Shown here: in pieces, positions 1-8,946 of the stretch
How positions within the stretch are numbered: the first letter of the stretch is position 1
Layout: every line of letters begins with the position of its first letter
Source: Azospirillaceae bacterium
GTDB lineage: Bacteria; Pseudomonadota; Alphaproteobacteria; Azospirillales; Azospirillaceae
DNA length: 64,000 nt
NCBI GenBank assembly: GCA_031291675.1
Contig: JARLIO010000070.1
Coordinates: 1 to 64,000, forward strand
Reading direction: 5' to 3'
Position numbers and translations under genes: made by a program
Notes under the pieces: generated by a model
Databases searched by the model: none
What the model saw: only the letters and a program-made list of their open reading frames with translations
Told to the model about the DNA's origin: nothing

Positions 1-2
1 CG

Positions 3-221
3 GTCTGGTTCCAGGCCAAGGTTCTGCGACGCAAGCTGATCGGCTATTACGGCTACTTCGGCCTGCGTCACTGCCTCCCGGCGCTCAACCACATCAAGTG
101 GCACGTCGGGCGACTGTGGGTCATGGCACTGCGCCGGCGAAATCAAAAGCATCACCTCTGGTGGAGCAGCGTTGTTCGCCGTCCGTGGTTCAACTCGCTT
201 CCTGATCCCACACTTCGGTAA
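3..221 (+). CDS. Group II intron reverse transcriptase/maturase, C-terminal end (cut by window edge)
   Basis: The window opens inside a reading frame that ends at 221. Its 72 visible residues contain a KLIGYYGYFGL segment, then a basic and aromatic tail rich in Arg, Trp and His. This is the usual C-terminus of bacterial group II intron-encoded proteins: the end of the thumb/maturase domain, of the form KLxGYYxYxG followed by RRLW and RRS-like residues. Such proteins splice their host intron and copy it during retrohoming. Intron RNA domains V and VI follow directly (236-310), as expected. The rest of the protein lies upstream of the window, so it cannot be judged whether it is intact. Confidence 0.75.
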   Translation, partial: VWFQAKVLRRKLIGYYGYFGLRHCLPALNHIKWHVGRLWVMALRRRNQKHHLWWSSVVRRPWFNSLPDPTLR

Positions 222-235
222 TGAACGTCGAAACC

Positions 236-310
236 TGGGCGCCGGATGCCTTAATTGGGCACGTCCGGTCCTGGGAGGGGGGCGGCCAGCAATGGCTGTC
301 CCTACCTCAC
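236..310 (+). ncRNA. Group II intron domains V and VI (3' end of intron)
   Basis: Domain V is seen as stem CCGGA/TCCGG (242-246 with 264-268) plus TGCC/GGCA (247-250 with 258-261), with the diagnostic two-base CG bulge at 262-263 on the 3' side. Domain VI follows as GGGCGGCCA pairing with TGGCTGTCC around a GCAA loop. A candidate branch-point A sits at 304, about seven bases before the likely intron end near 310. This is the expected order: maturase stop, domain V, domain VI, 3' splice site. The exact boundary is inferred, because the 5' end is outside the window. Confidence 0.7.
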
Positions 311-348
311 CCGGCAGCCCGCGGGCCGACAGCCAAAATGAGATACAA

Positions 349-822
349 TCAGGGTGGCGAGGGCGGCGGGCCGTGCCATTCGGCGACGCGGCGGCGTCCG
401 TCACTCGACAGCGCCGTGACCGCCTGAACCGCAGCGGTCGCCGCACTTAGCTCGAATTCCGCGTGTACGGCCTGCAGATCACGAATTGCCGCGGAAAAAG
501 CCGCGACGTCGAAGGGCTCGATCAACAACGCCGACCGCATCCGCTCAATGGCGGGGCGTACCATCGCGTCGCTGTTGTCCAGCATCGGCTGTTGGCTGTT
601 AAAAGCGGCACGGAACGCCGCACCATCGGCCGGCGCCAGATCGGACGCAATCCGATCGACGATTTGCGACGGCAATTCGTGGCGTGGCATGCGCATACCA
701 CGCGGCCAATCCGGGCCACCATTCCCCAGCGCATGAACAATGATGCCGACGACAAAAAAAACGTTCAACGCAAACGACAACGTCATCAACCAGTTGACGG
801 GCCGGCTCAGAAAATATCTCAT
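349..822 (-). CDS. Periplasmic heavy-metal-sensor-like membrane protein (CnrX/Spy-like fold)
   Basis: The 157-residue protein has an N-terminal membrane helix (about residues 10-32), then an LPSQIVDRIASDL-like helical stretch and an Ala-rich helical tail. This is the size and layout of the alphaproteobacterial 'periplasmic heavy metal sensor' family related to CnrX. It is the last gene of a three-gene minus-strand operon and overlaps the preceding anti-sigma-like gene by 4 nt (819-822). The probable role is to sense a periplasmic signal and pass it to the membrane anti-sigma factor. CnrX-type His/Met metal ligands are not obvious, so the signal may not be a metal. Confidence 0.6.
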   Translation of the reverse strand: MRYFLSRPVNWLMTLSFALNVFFVVGIIVHALGNGGPDWPRGMRMPRHELPSQIVDRIASDLAPADGAAFRAAFNSQQPMLDNSDAMVRPAIERMRSALLIEPFDVAAFSAAIRDLQAVHAEFELSAATAAVQAVTALSSDGRRRVAEWHGPPPSPP

Positions 823-1295
823 CGGTTGGCCTGTGGCAGATCGGACGAAGCGATCACCAGGGTTGCCAGGGTCGTTGTGCTGGCCGTGGTGCTGCTGGCC
901 CGATTCAGAAGGGTCAGAGAATAATTGCCCGCCATGATCCCCAGCAGCGCGGCGGATACCATGACCAGGGCAAAGCGCTGGGCGCCGACGGCCCTCCCCG
1001 ATCCGGTCTGCTCAAACAAGTCCGCCAGCCAGCTCCAGCGTGGCCGCCGTTGCGGCCACTGCTCAAGCCGCGCCATCGTCGACGCGATCACCGCATCAAG
1101 GCGTTCGCGATCGATGCTCCCGGCCGGATCCAGGCGCCGCAGCACCCTGTCCTCACGCTGGGCCGCCGCCCACAGACTGCGCGCTTCAACCGACCGGGCG
1201 CAAAGAGCCCGCCCGCGCTCGCACCGATCCGCCGGCCACCGCGCCATATCGCTGCCATAGCGATCGAGATCCATTCTCAATTCATCCAAAGTCAC
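819..1295 (-). CDS. Probable membrane anti-sigma factor
   Basis: The 158-residue protein has a charged cytoplasmic N-terminal half (about residues 1-100) and a single hydrophobic segment at about 108-130 (FALVMVSAALLGIMAGNYSL), then a short Thr/Ser-rich periplasmic tail. No HxxxCxxC zinc anti-sigma motif is present. Position carries the call: the gene is overlapped by 4 nt on both sides, between an ECF sigma factor and a CnrX-like sensor, which matches the CnrH-CnrY-CnrX arrangement. It should hold the sigma factor inactive at the membrane. Sequence alone would only support 'single-pass membrane protein'. Confidence 0.6.
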   Translation of the reverse strand: MTLDELRMDLDRYGSDMARWPADRCERGRALCARSVEARSLWAAAQREDRVLRRLDPAGSIDRERLDAVIASTMARLEQWPQRRPRWSWLADLFEQTGSGRAVGAQRFALVMVSAALLGIMAGNYSLTLLNRASSTTASTTTLATLVIASSDLPQANR

Positions 1296-1891
1296 CGCAG
1301 ATCCCCCATCTCAACGATGCCCAAGGCCGACAAGTTCTTGCGCAAAGACCGTCGTCCGCGGACCAGCAGCGCCTCCACTGCTGAGACCGACAGATCAAGA
1401 ATCTGCGCCGCATCGGAAGCGGTCGTTTCGCCAAAATAGCACAGGGCCAGTACCCCCCTCTGCCGTTCGGGCAAACGTGACAAGGCTTGATTGAGCCACA
1501 TCACAGCATCCTGCTCCACCACCCGGTCAAGGCTGCTGGGCAACGGATCGACCGGATCACCCGCCGCCTCCAGCGGCAATGCCGTCACACGACGACGACG
1601 ATCCAGACACAAATTAACGGTCACCCGGTACAACCAGGTCGTCAGCTTGGCCTCGCCGTCCGGACGCCACCGCGGTGCCGTTACCCATACCCGCAAGAAC
1701 ACCTCTTGAGCAATTTCGTCCGCATCCGCCTGGTTGCCAACCAACCGATGAGCCAAAGCCACGATCGAAGCCAAGTGTCGCTGCATCAGGGTGTGGAAGG
1801 CCTGCCGACGCCCCTGACCGATGGCGATCATCAAATCGTGGTCGCCATCCCCGGCGTCGTGCGTCACGTCGCCTTCACATTGCCCACCCAC
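1292..1891 (-). CDS. ECF-family RNA polymerase sigma factor
   Basis: The 199-residue protein has sigma-70 region 2 (about residues 30-100, with DADEIAQEVFLRVW and the TWLYRVTVNLCLDRRRR promoter-melting helix) and region 4 (about 130-185, with LPERQRGVLALCYFGE and SAVEALLVRGRRSLRKNL). The GTG start is preceded by GAGGTGAG. The gene heads the operon with the anti-sigma-like and sensor-like genes, which fits signal-responsive ECF regulation. ECF factors of this kind normally activate their own operon, but no obvious -35/-10 pair could be recognised in the 220 bases upstream. Confidence 0.9.
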   Translation of the reverse strand: MGGQCEGDVTHDAGDGDHDLMIAIGQGRRQAFHTLMQRHLASIVALAHRLVGNQADADEIAQEVFLRVWVTAPRWRPDGEAKLTTWLYRVTVNLCLDRRRRVTALPLEAAGDPVDPLPSSLDRVVEQDAVMWLNQALSRLPERQRGVLALCYFGETTASDAAQILDLSVSAVEALLVRGRRSLRKNLSALGIVEMGDLR

Positions 1892-2111
1892 ACTCTCACC
1901 TCACAACGCCTCCGTACACGAACTATTGGCCAATTACACGGCACAATCATCGGTTTCCTGTCGCGCTCTCGCCGTTTTTTTCGTCGCACCGGGAAAGGTG
2001 CGCTGTGATATCCTATAGCGCATTACTTAACGCTCCGTCGATGATCGTCGCCCTGAGCAGCCGCGGACGGGCACCGTCTCGTCGATTGAGGCCCGTTGGG
2101 GGAGGCTGGTG

Positions 2112-2639
2112 ATGAGTCTGCCCGTTGATCCGATCGGTGACGTGGCCCGTATCACCGTCAGCGATCATGACGGAAAACCGCAGCGCCTGTTGCGAATCCG
2201 CCATATTCTTGCCGAACAGCGGCGCGATCGCAAGGATCAGGACGATCGGGACCGTCCGCACCACCGACCGGCGGACGCCATCATCGGCGACGACACCGTT
2301 GATGAGCCGCCCTTCGTTATCGACACGGAGGCCCAACCGGACTCCGACGTCGCCTATACCAGGCCGGTCACGGGTCCCCCCGCGGCCCTCGCGGCGCCGT
2401 CGCCGCTTCCCGACACGGTCGAACCCATCCCCGAGGCCCGCGCCGCCGCGATCGGGCATTACCATGACCGGGACTCGCTCGACAGCGACCGCAAACCTGA
2501 ACCCCGGGCGCCCCTCCCCGATGCGGCCGACCCGGTCCCCGAGGCGCGCGCCCTGGCGATCAGGCATTATCATGACCGGGACTCGGTCGACGGCGACGAC
2601 AAGGTCGCGGTGCCGCATTCAGTGTCCGTGGCGACCTGA
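2112..2639 (+). CDS. Small acidic protein of unknown function with two tandem HYHDRDS repeats
   Basis: The frame encodes 175 residues. I chose the ATG at 2112 over the GTG at 2109 because GGGGGAGG lies six bases upstream of it. Codon use looks genuine (third-position C/G bias). The C-terminal half holds two copies of a unit of roughly 35 residues (PxPEARAxAIxHYHDRDSxDxD, about residues 95-168), repeated at both DNA and protein level. The protein is hydrophilic, rich in Asp, Arg and Pro, with no signal peptide or membrane helix. It diverges from the ECF operon and converges on the TPR-oxygenase gene. I do not recognise a family; the His/Asp-rich repeat could bind metal, but that is a guess. 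Confidence 0.65.
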   Translation: MSLPVDPIGDVARITVSDHDGKPQRLLRIRHILAEQRRDRKDQDDRDRPHHRPADAIIGDDTVDEPPFVIDTEAQPDSDVAYTRPVTGPPAALAAPSPLPDTVEPIPEARAAAIGHYHDRDSLDSDRKPEPRAPLPDAADPVPEARALAIRHYHDRDSVDGDDKVAVPHSVSVAT

Positions 2640-2668
2640 AAGACCCGGATCACCTCTCGCCGCTCGCC

Positions 2669-4642
2669 TCACCGCTCGACCGGAAGCAGATCGAAGGCGA
2701 CCGTGATCCGCTGACCGGTGCTGTGGAACGGTCGGGTTTCGTGCCAATAATAAGACGGAAACAGCACCAACTGACCCGCGACCGCGGGAACGACCCGACG
2801 CGGCGGCGGGATCACAAAGGGAAAATCGATCCAGGGCCGACCCAACTCAAGCCCCCCCTGATCCGGATCGCCATTGTCAATGAAGTCGGGAACGGCAACG
2901 TAGTAACAGCCGCTCAGCCAGCCCTGGTGGTGGATATGCGGGATGTGAAACCCATGGTCCTCAAGGACAACCGACCAGCTGCGATAGGCATAGCGCCGCG
3001 GCAAGCCCGCGGCGAAGGCATGTTTGGGATCACCCGCCACCAGTGACGGCAGCGCCGCCCGGATATGGCGATCGATCGCGGTCGCAAGCGCCTGGATCGA
3101 GGATTGCGGCAACGAGAACAGGTTGTTGGGGGTTTGCGTCCCGCCCCGGATGCTCTGATAGTCGGGCTGCCACTGCCGGCTGCCCATGGCCCGAAGCTCG
3201 TCGGCCAGCCCGCGGTTGAATTCCGCAAGTTCCACCCCGGGCAGCGGCGACGCCAGCCTTGCGACATGGACCCGCGCCGCGGCCGGATCGACCAGGCTGT
3301 CGGCCGCGGCAATGCGTCCTGCCAGGCGCAGGCCAATCGCGCGATAGGCAATCGCCTCCTGCTCGTGCGGTGAAAGCAACAACCAGCGATCGCAGGCCGC
3401 AACGGATGCGGCCCCGTCACCCTGACGCAGCAAGGCGAGGGCCAACCCGCCCCAATAAGGCGCACAATCCGGATGAAGCGCCAACGACTGGCGCAGATGG
3501 ACGATACCGGCGGCGATGAGCGCCGGTTGCGCGGGTTCGCGCATCGTCAGAACGATCCCCACTTTCTGATGGGTCGCATCATCGTCGCCGCGCAGCGCCA
3601 GGACCCGGCGATAGGCGGCCACCGCCTCGTCGAAGGCACCGGCATTCTCCAGGGCATCGGCAAGCAGCGCCTGGGCGCGGAAATCATCGGGCCAGCGCCG
3701 GACCACGGCGCGATAAGACTCCAACGCGGCGTCGCCGCCCCCCGCTTCGTGCAGGACCCGGGCGAGATGACTATGCGCCGCGGCATGCAACGGATCGCAC
3801 TGGACGGCGCGGCGAAACCACACCGTCGCCGAGTCCCGGTCGCCACCGCGCTGGAACCAGACACCGCGCTGGCAACAGCCGTCAGCGTTCGCCGGATCGA
3901 GCGTCTGCGCACGATCGATCAACGCCGCCGCCGCCGCCAGCGCGTCCTGCTCCATCAGGCCCGCCGCCGCGTTGTTGAGGGCCGCCAGCAGATCGGGCTG
4001 GCACACCAGCGCCCGGCGGTAGGCGGACACCGCACCCGACACCTCACCGCCATCGTGGAGCAGCATGCCGATATTGTTGTAGGCGGCAGCATTGCCGGGC
4101 TCGAGGGCGATGGTGCGTCGATAACAGCGAACCGCCCGCTTCGTGTTCCCCGCCGCCTGTAACGCCAGCGCCAACTGATAGACAACCATGGCAGCACCGG
4201 GCAAAGCCTGGGTGGCCCGTACCAGCAGCGCGACGGCGCGATCGCTGTCGCCCAGCTGTCGCGCCACGACACCGCGATTGAATTGGGTTTCCGGGTCATC
4301 CGGTTCCAGCGCCAGCGCCGCGGTCAAGGGTGCCACCGCGTCGCCAAACCGGCCCAGAGCCATCAGCACCACCCCCTGATGACGCAAGATTGCCGGGTCA
4401 CGCGGTTTCCGCGACCGCGCGCGATCGAGAAGGTCAAGGGCGCGGTCGCAATCACCCTCCTGAAAACAAAGCATGCCCAGCATGTCAAGCGCATCGGCGT
4501 GATCCGGATCCCGGGCCAGGACGGCCACGTAGCCCTGTCGGGCAGTGACCCGGTCGCCATCCCGATGGGCCCGCCACGCCCCGCGATACAGCGCCGCCAA
4601 AGCCGCCCCAGCCGCCGAATCGCCGTCTTCTGCCGACCCCAT
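2669..4642 (-). CDS. TPR protein with C-terminal 2-oxoglutarate/Fe(II) oxygenase domain
   Basis: The 657-residue protein has about a dozen TPR units in residues 20-440 (ALALEPDDPETQFNRG, AAAYNNIGMLLHDGGEV and similar). The C-terminal domain (about 480-657) has HIPHIHHQGWLSGCYYV, then LVLFPSYYWHETRPF and RITVAFDLLP. These are the metal-binding His and 2OG-binding motifs of the putative 2OG-Fe(II) oxygenase family PF13759. It would hydroxylate an unknown substrate selected by the TPR array; there is no signal peptide, so it is probably cytoplasmic. I prefer the ATG at 4642 to that at 4648, because GGGAGGA is correctly spaced only from the former. The TPR units resemble those of the seven TPR-glycosyltransferases elsewhere in the window. 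Confidence 0.8.
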   Translation of the reverse strand: MGSAEDGDSAAGAALAALYRGAWRAHRDGDRVTARQGYVAVLARDPDHADALDMLGMLCFQEGDCDRALDLLDRARSRKPRDPAILRHQGVVLMALGRFGDAVAPLTAALALEPDDPETQFNRGVVARQLGDSDRAVALLVRATQALPGAAMVVYQLALALQAAGNTKRAVRCYRRTIALEPGNAAAYNNIGMLLHDGGEVSGAVSAYRRALVCQPDLLAALNNAAAGLMEQDALAAAAALIDRAQTLDPANADGCCQRGVWFQRGGDRDSATVWFRRAVQCDPLHAAAHSHLARVLHEAGGGDAALESYRAVVRRWPDDFRAQALLADALENAGAFDEAVAAYRRVLALRGDDDATHQKVGIVLTMREPAQPALIAAGIVHLRQSLALHPDCAPYWGGLALALLRQGDGAASVAACDRWLLLSPHEQEAIAYRAIGLRLAGRIAAADSLVDPAAARVHVARLASPLPGVELAEFNRGLADELRAMGSRQWQPDYQSIRGGTQTPNNLFSLPQSSIQALATAIDRHIRAALPSLVAGDPKHAFAAGLPRRYAYRSWSVVLEDHGFHIPHIHHQGWLSGCYYVAVPDFIDNGDPDQGGLELGRPWIDFPFVIPPPRRVVPAVAGQLVLFPSYYWHETRPFHSTGQRITVAFDLLPVER

Positions 4643-4845
4643 CCCCATTCCTCCCGGTCATCATGCCGCGGCGGGCCCCGAGCGGACCCCGCTCGTAAAG
4701 CCCTTGTTTCGCACGCCGAAGGCTTCACCGTCATGCGCGATGGACGCGAATTTAGCAAGTGGAGCGCTGCTGGTCCCGGCGGACGGCTACAGTGTCGGCA
4801 GCACGTTGTTGACCGGACGGCGGATCGGGTTCCCGGCAGGCCCCC

Positions 4846-6882
4846 TCATCCGGCTCGTATCCTGGCGATGAAACCTTCCACCTGCGTCCGCAGGGTGTCG
4901 GACTGTCGGGCCAATTCGCCGGCGGCTCCCAGAACTTCGCTGGCGGCCGCACCCGTTTCCGCCGCCGCGCTGGTGACGCCCGCGATATTGAGGGAGACCT
5001 CGCTGGTTCCCACAGCCGCCTGCTGGACGTTGCGGGCAATTTCCCGGGTGGCAGCACCTTGCTCTTCCACCGCCGCGGCGATGGTGGTGGCGATTTCGTC
5101 GATCAGACCGATGGTCGCCCCAATCTTACGGATCGCGACGACCGAATCATTCGTCGCCTGCTGGATCGACTTGACCTGCGCGGCGATATCGCCGGTGGCG
5201 TTGGCCGTTTGATTGGCCAGATGCTTGACTTCGTTGGCCACGACGGCAAATCCCCTGCCGGCCTCACCGGCGCGGGCCGCCTCGATGGTGGCGTTCAACG
5301 CCAACAAATTGGTCTGGCTGGCGATGTCATTGATCAGGGAGACCACTTCGCCGATCTTCTGCGCCGCCGCGGCCAAGGCCTGGACTTGCTTGTCGGTGTC
5401 ACGGGCATCCTGAACGGCCTGGGCGGCGATTCGGCTCGATTCAACGACCTGGCGGCCGATCTCGGCGGTCGAGGACGACAACTCCTCGGTTGCCGCCGCC
5501 ACTGTCTGCACATTGCTTGACGCGGTGTCCGATGCGGCGGCCACCGCGTGAGATTGCCTCTGGGTCTGTTCCGCCGTGGCCGACATGGATTGGGCCGTGC
5601 TTTGCAGTTCCGTCGAGGCCGATGAAACAATCTCGACAATTCCCTGAACGTTGCTCTCGAACTCCTCGGCCATTTTCTGCATGACGGCGCGTTTTTCCAT
5701 CTCGGAGTGCCGTTTCGTTTGTTCTTGTTGGGCGCGCAGGCTTTCCGTCTCGCTCATGTTCTTTTTGAAAACCTCCACAGCCCGCGCCATCTGTCCAACC
5801 TCGTCATAAAGATCCAGCGCGGGAATCTCGGTTTCCAAACGACCGTCGGCGATCGTCCTCATCGCCCGCGTCATCTTCAGTATTGGTCCGGACACACTGG
5901 TACCCACAGTCCAGGCGAAAACGCCGCCCAACAACAATGCGATCGTCGCCACGGCAAACACCAAAGTCCGCGTGCGCTTGACCATCGCTTGCGTCACATC
6001 CTTCTGCTCGCTTCTGAGGCCGCTCAAGACCTGGCTAATCTTGTCGGTCTGGGCGGAAATGGCTTTTCCGGCCTGCTGCAAAGAGGTTTGCGCGGCCTTC
6101 AGATTGCCAACGGCCGTGCTCAGCGCATCCATCGCCTTGATGTCATCGTCGAGAGAATGGCGCAGCAAATCCGCCAGCGTTTTGGCGCGGCTGTCAGATT
6201 GTCCAAGATCGCCCAGGACATCGCCGACGGCTGACAAAGCCATGCGCAAGGACCTTTGCGCTTCCGTGCCTTCGGCCGGCGTTTGCGTCATGGCGTAATG
6301 CAAAGTGGCAACACGCGCCAGCTCGACATGGAAAGACAATCTGATGGCGTTCACCGGCATCGCACCTGTCCCGCCATTGGCCAGGGCTTCCAGAATACCG
6401 TCGGTCCTGAGACCGGCAGCCGCTCCAAAGCCGTCGGTCTGATCCGAGAGGGCACGGACCTGGTCTACGGCCGCGGCGATGGCATCAAAGGCGGCGCGAT
6501 ACCGGGTGACACCCTCAGCCAGTGCCGCCGCATTTTCCGACACCGCGCTCACCGACGATGAATGTTCCTGCACGACGGCAAGTGCGGCGGTGAACTTCTC
6601 GATGGCCACCTTGGCGGCTTCGCGGTCGCCCAGGCTGCGGGTCCGAATATAGCGTTCGACGCCACTGTTCACGTCGGCCAAAGCGGTCCTGGCTGCTGAC
6701 ATGCCAACGTCCGCTTCGGCGCTGACCACCAAATCGCCAACGGTCTCTCCGATAACGCCAACTTTCGCCCAGGCGAAAAAGGCGATGAGGAGAAGAAAGG
6801 CGAGGTTGAAGGCAAACCCGCCGAAGATGCGTGACCGAATGCTGGCCCTCGACAAGGCCCGATCAATCATCCCCATGGTCAT
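4846..6882 (-). CDS. Methyl-accepting chemotaxis protein with large periplasmic helical sensor
   Basis: The 678-residue protein has a first membrane helix at about 25-45 and a periplasmic region of about 260 residues, all predicted helix (HBM-like, helical bimodular). A second membrane helix lies at about 311-335, followed by HAMP (about 336-390), and a cytoplasmic signalling domain whose hairpin tip contains [29 protein letters not shown] (written here in two parts: [14 protein letters not shown] and [15 protein letters not shown]). No C-terminal CheR/CheB tether pentapeptide is seen. The start at 6882 has AGAGG five bases upstream. It lies 19 bp downstream of a TRAP-type binding protein gene on the same strand, which suggests the binding protein may present ligand to this receptor. 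Confidence 0.93.
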   Translation of the reverse strand: MTMGMIDRALSRASIRSRIFGGFAFNLAFLLLIAFFAWAKVGVIGETVGDLVVSAEADVGMSAARTALADVNSGVERYIRTRSLGDREAAKVAIEKFTAALAVVQEHSSSVSAVSENAAALAEGVTRYRAAFDAIAAAVDQVRALSDQTDGFGAAAGLRTDGILEALANGGTGAMPVNAIRLSFHVELARVATLHYAMTQTPAEGTEAQRSLRMALSAVGDVLGDLGQSDSRAKTLADLLRHSLDDDIKAMDALSTAVGNLKAAQTSLQQAGKAISAQTDKISQVLSGLRSEQKDVTQAMVKRTRTLVFAVATIALLLGGVFAWTVGTSVSGPILKMTRAMRTIADGRLETEIPALDLYDEVGQMARAVEVFKKNMSETESLRAQQEQTKRHSEMEKRAVMQKMAEEFESNVQGIVEIVSSASTELQSTAQSMSATAEQTQRQSHAVAAASDTASSNVQTVAAATEELSSSTAEIGRQVVESSRIAAQAVQDARDTDKQVQALAAAAQKIGEVVSLINDIASQTNLLALNATIEAARAGEAGRGFAVVANEVKHLANQTANATGDIAAQVKSIQQATNDSVVAIRKIGATIGLIDEIATTIAAAVEEQGAATREIARNVQQAAVGTSEVSLNIAGVTSAAAETGAAASEVLGAAGELARQSDTLRTQVEGFIARIRAG

Positions 6883-6901
6883 CAAACCTCTTCGTTATCG
6901 A

Positions 6902-7873
6902 TCAATGCGCTGCACGAATATCGTCGAGAAACGCTTTGCCGAAGCGTTTCTCGAATTCCGGTTCGAGTGACGCCAGGCTGGCGCGAAAGGCATCGCGGTC
7001 GACGGTGTCGACGACGGTCATACCCTTGTTTTTCAACAATTCAAGATTTTTGGCTTCGCTCTGGGCGATGGCGACCCGGGTCGCCTCGGCCCCGGCCCGC
7101 GCAGCCTCGGTGAAGGCGACGACATCGGCGGCATCCAGACTTTCATAGGTCTGCTTGTTCATCAGAAAAAGCGTAATGCCAAACACATGTTGGGTCAGGC
7201 TTACGTATTTTTGGACTTCGTACATGCGATTGGAGGCGATGCTTCCCAGCGGATTTTCTTGCCCGTCAATGCGCCCTTCCTTGAGCGCGTCATAGACCAG
7301 AGGATAGTCCATCGGCACCGGTTCCGCGCCCAAGGCTTTGAATGTCATCTTGTAGACATCGTTGTTCAGGATACGGACTTTCAGTCCTTGGAGATCGGCG
7401 GGTGTCCGCACGGCAACCTTGCTATTGGTGAGGTTGCGGAAACCCTGCTCGCCGATGGCCAGCAAGACCAGATTGTGTTCTGGAAATTTGGCGGCGATGG
7501 CACGGCCGATCGGGCCTTCGACGACCGCCTTGGCATGGGCGGAATCGCGAAAGAGAAACGGGACGTCGAAGACGCCAAGTTCTGGAACCACCGAGCTCAC
7601 AGCCAAGCCAGCGACAACGCAAATGTCGGCAGCCCCCTGTTGCACAGCGGTCACCAACGCGCCTTCGCTGCCCACCGAACTGCCGGCGAGCAGATCGAGA
7701 ACGACGCGGCGCTCGGCATGGGCACGGAAGGTCTTCTCCAATTGCGCGGCGCCGATCGCTTGCGGATTGTCCTCGCTGGCGTTGTAAGTCACCGAAATCA
7801 GCGCGGGAGATGCCCCGGCAACGGTCGGTACAAAGAACAAAATCGCCAGTAACACCAGAAGCGGTCGTCGCAT
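6902..7873 (-). CDS. TRAP-transporter-type periplasmic binding protein (DctP family), orphan
   Basis: The 323-residue protein begins with a signal peptide (MRRPLLVLLAILFFVPTVAGA). It carries DctP-family features: an early EGALVTAVQQGAADICVVA region, GLKVRILNNDVYKMTFKALG with the conserved Arg that salt-bridges carboxylate ligands, and YDALKEGRIDGQENPLG. The start at 7873 has GGGGAAG just upstream; the frame extends further but without a signal sequence. No DctQ or DctM membrane subunits are nearby. The neighbours are a dehydrogenase, an MFS carrier and a chemoreceptor. It probably binds the organic or sugar acid used by this operon, acting in chemosensing or with a transporter encoded elsewhere. 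Confidence 0.88.
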   Translation of the reverse strand: MRRPLLVLLAILFFVPTVAGASPALISVTYNASEDNPQAIGAAQLEKTFRAHAERRVVLDLLAGSSVGSEGALVTAVQQGAADICVVAGLAVSSVVPELGVFDVPFLFRDSAHAKAVVEGPIGRAIAAKFPEHNLVLLAIGEQGFRNLTNSKVAVRTPADLQGLKVRILNNDVYKMTFKALGAEPVPMDYPLVYDALKEGRIDGQENPLGSIASNRMYEVQKYVSLTQHVFGITLFLMNKQTYESLDAADVVAFTEAARAGAEATRVAIAQSEAKNLELLKNKGMTVVDTVDRDAFRASLASLEPEFEKRFGKAFLDDIRAAH

Positions 7874-7928
7874 TTGTCTTCCCCGTAACTTTTGGCACGA
7901 AAGAGCGTTCCGGGCCGTTACCCCTCGT

Positions 7929-8900
7929 TTATCCGCGTGATTTGACGAAATAGCGGGCATGCAACTCACTGCCGCCGAGCAGCGCGAGCACGTTGCGCAC
8001 CGTCATCAATGAAACCTCCCGCCGCGCTTCTTCGGTTACGCCGCCGATGTGAGGCGAGACTATCACATTGGGAAGCGACCACAGTGGGTTTTTCGCGGCG
8101 GGTGGTTCCGGGGCAAAGCTGTCAAGACCAGCGCCGGCGATCTGGCCAGCCTTGAGGGCTTCGACCAGTGCCGCTTCGTCGATCACTTCGCCCCGGGCGG
8201 TGTTGATGAGGAAGGCGCCGGGTTTCATCAGGCCCAACTGATGCGCGCCGATCAGATGATGGGTCTGGTCTGTCAACGGGCAATGCAGGCTGATGACGTC
8301 GCAGTCTTTGAGCAGCGTATCGAGATCGGCGCAGCGCGTGGCGTTCGGGCCGAAGGCCTCGTCCGGGGCGAAGGGATCAAACGCCTGCGTGGTCATGCCG
8401 AGCGGTGCCACCATGGCGGCAAGCGCCCGACCGATCATGCCGATACCGACCAGTCCCAGCCTGCGGCCGCGCAATTCGTGGCCGTTGTAGTTCTTCTTCT
8501 CCCAACCGCCACTGCGCACGAAGATGTCTTGATTGCGCAAGTCCTTGATCAGACCGAGCATCAAAGCCAAGGCATGTTCAGCCACCGAATGGGCATTGGC
8601 GCCCACTGCCGCCAGGACCGGCACACCCAGCCGAGCGGCAGCGGCAATATCGATGTCATTGGTCCCTGCGCCGTGTTTGGCGATGACCTTCAGCCGTGGC
8701 GAGGCCCGCATGATGTCCTCGTCGATCCTGTCGACAAGACGAACCACGACGGCATCGGCTTCCGTCTTCTGCAGCAGGGCGATAATCTCATCTTTTTTCG
8801 GATAGGGTCCGGTGGCCAGGGATTTTACCCCGGCCGTCCGCAACATTTCCTCGCCTTCGGGAGCCACCGGGCCGCCGAGGCTGATCACTGTGAACGCCAT
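7929..8900 (-). CDS. NAD(P)-dependent D-2-hydroxyacid dehydrogenase
   Basis: The 323-residue protein has the two-domain layout of D-isomer-specific 2-hydroxyacid dehydrogenases. The Rossmann motif GLVGIGMIGRA lies near residue 150, the catalytic Arg in INTARGE, the Glu in the FAPEPP region and the catalytic His in SPHIGGV. It resembles the phosphoglycerate/hydroxypyruvate dehydrogenase branch but lacks an ACT domain, so serine biosynthesis is unlikely. It oxidises a 2-hydroxyacid or reduces a 2-ketoacid. The start ATG at 8900 has AGGAG six bases upstream. It sits in the acid-sugar gene train, 46 bp after the MFS gene and 55 bp before the binding protein; the substrate is probably a sugar-acid intermediate. 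Confidence 0.9.
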   Translation of the reverse strand: MAFTVISLGGPVAPEGEEMLRTAGVKSLATGPYPKKDEIIALLQKTEADAVVVRLVDRIDEDIMRASPRLKVIAKHGAGTNDIDIAAAARLGVPVLAAVGANAHSVAEHALALMLGLIKDLRNQDIFVRSGGWEKKNYNGHELRGRRLGLVGIGMIGRALAAMVAPLGMTTQAFDPFAPDEAFGPNATRCADLDTLLKDCDVISLHCPLTDQTHHLIGAHQLGLMKPGAFLINTARGEVIDEAALVEALKAGQIAGAGLDSFAPEPPAAKNPLWSLPNVIVSPHIGGVTEEARREVSLMTVRNVLALLGGSELHARYFVKSRG

Positions 8901-8946
8901 GGAACACTCCTGAATTCATCGACAACTGGACGGCCCTGCGCGGCGC

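Noticed and set aside
2013-2618. Minus-strand frame of 201 codons across the acidic repeat gene
   Set aside because: It mirrors the plus-strand repeats; the plus frame has the better ribosome site and codon bias.
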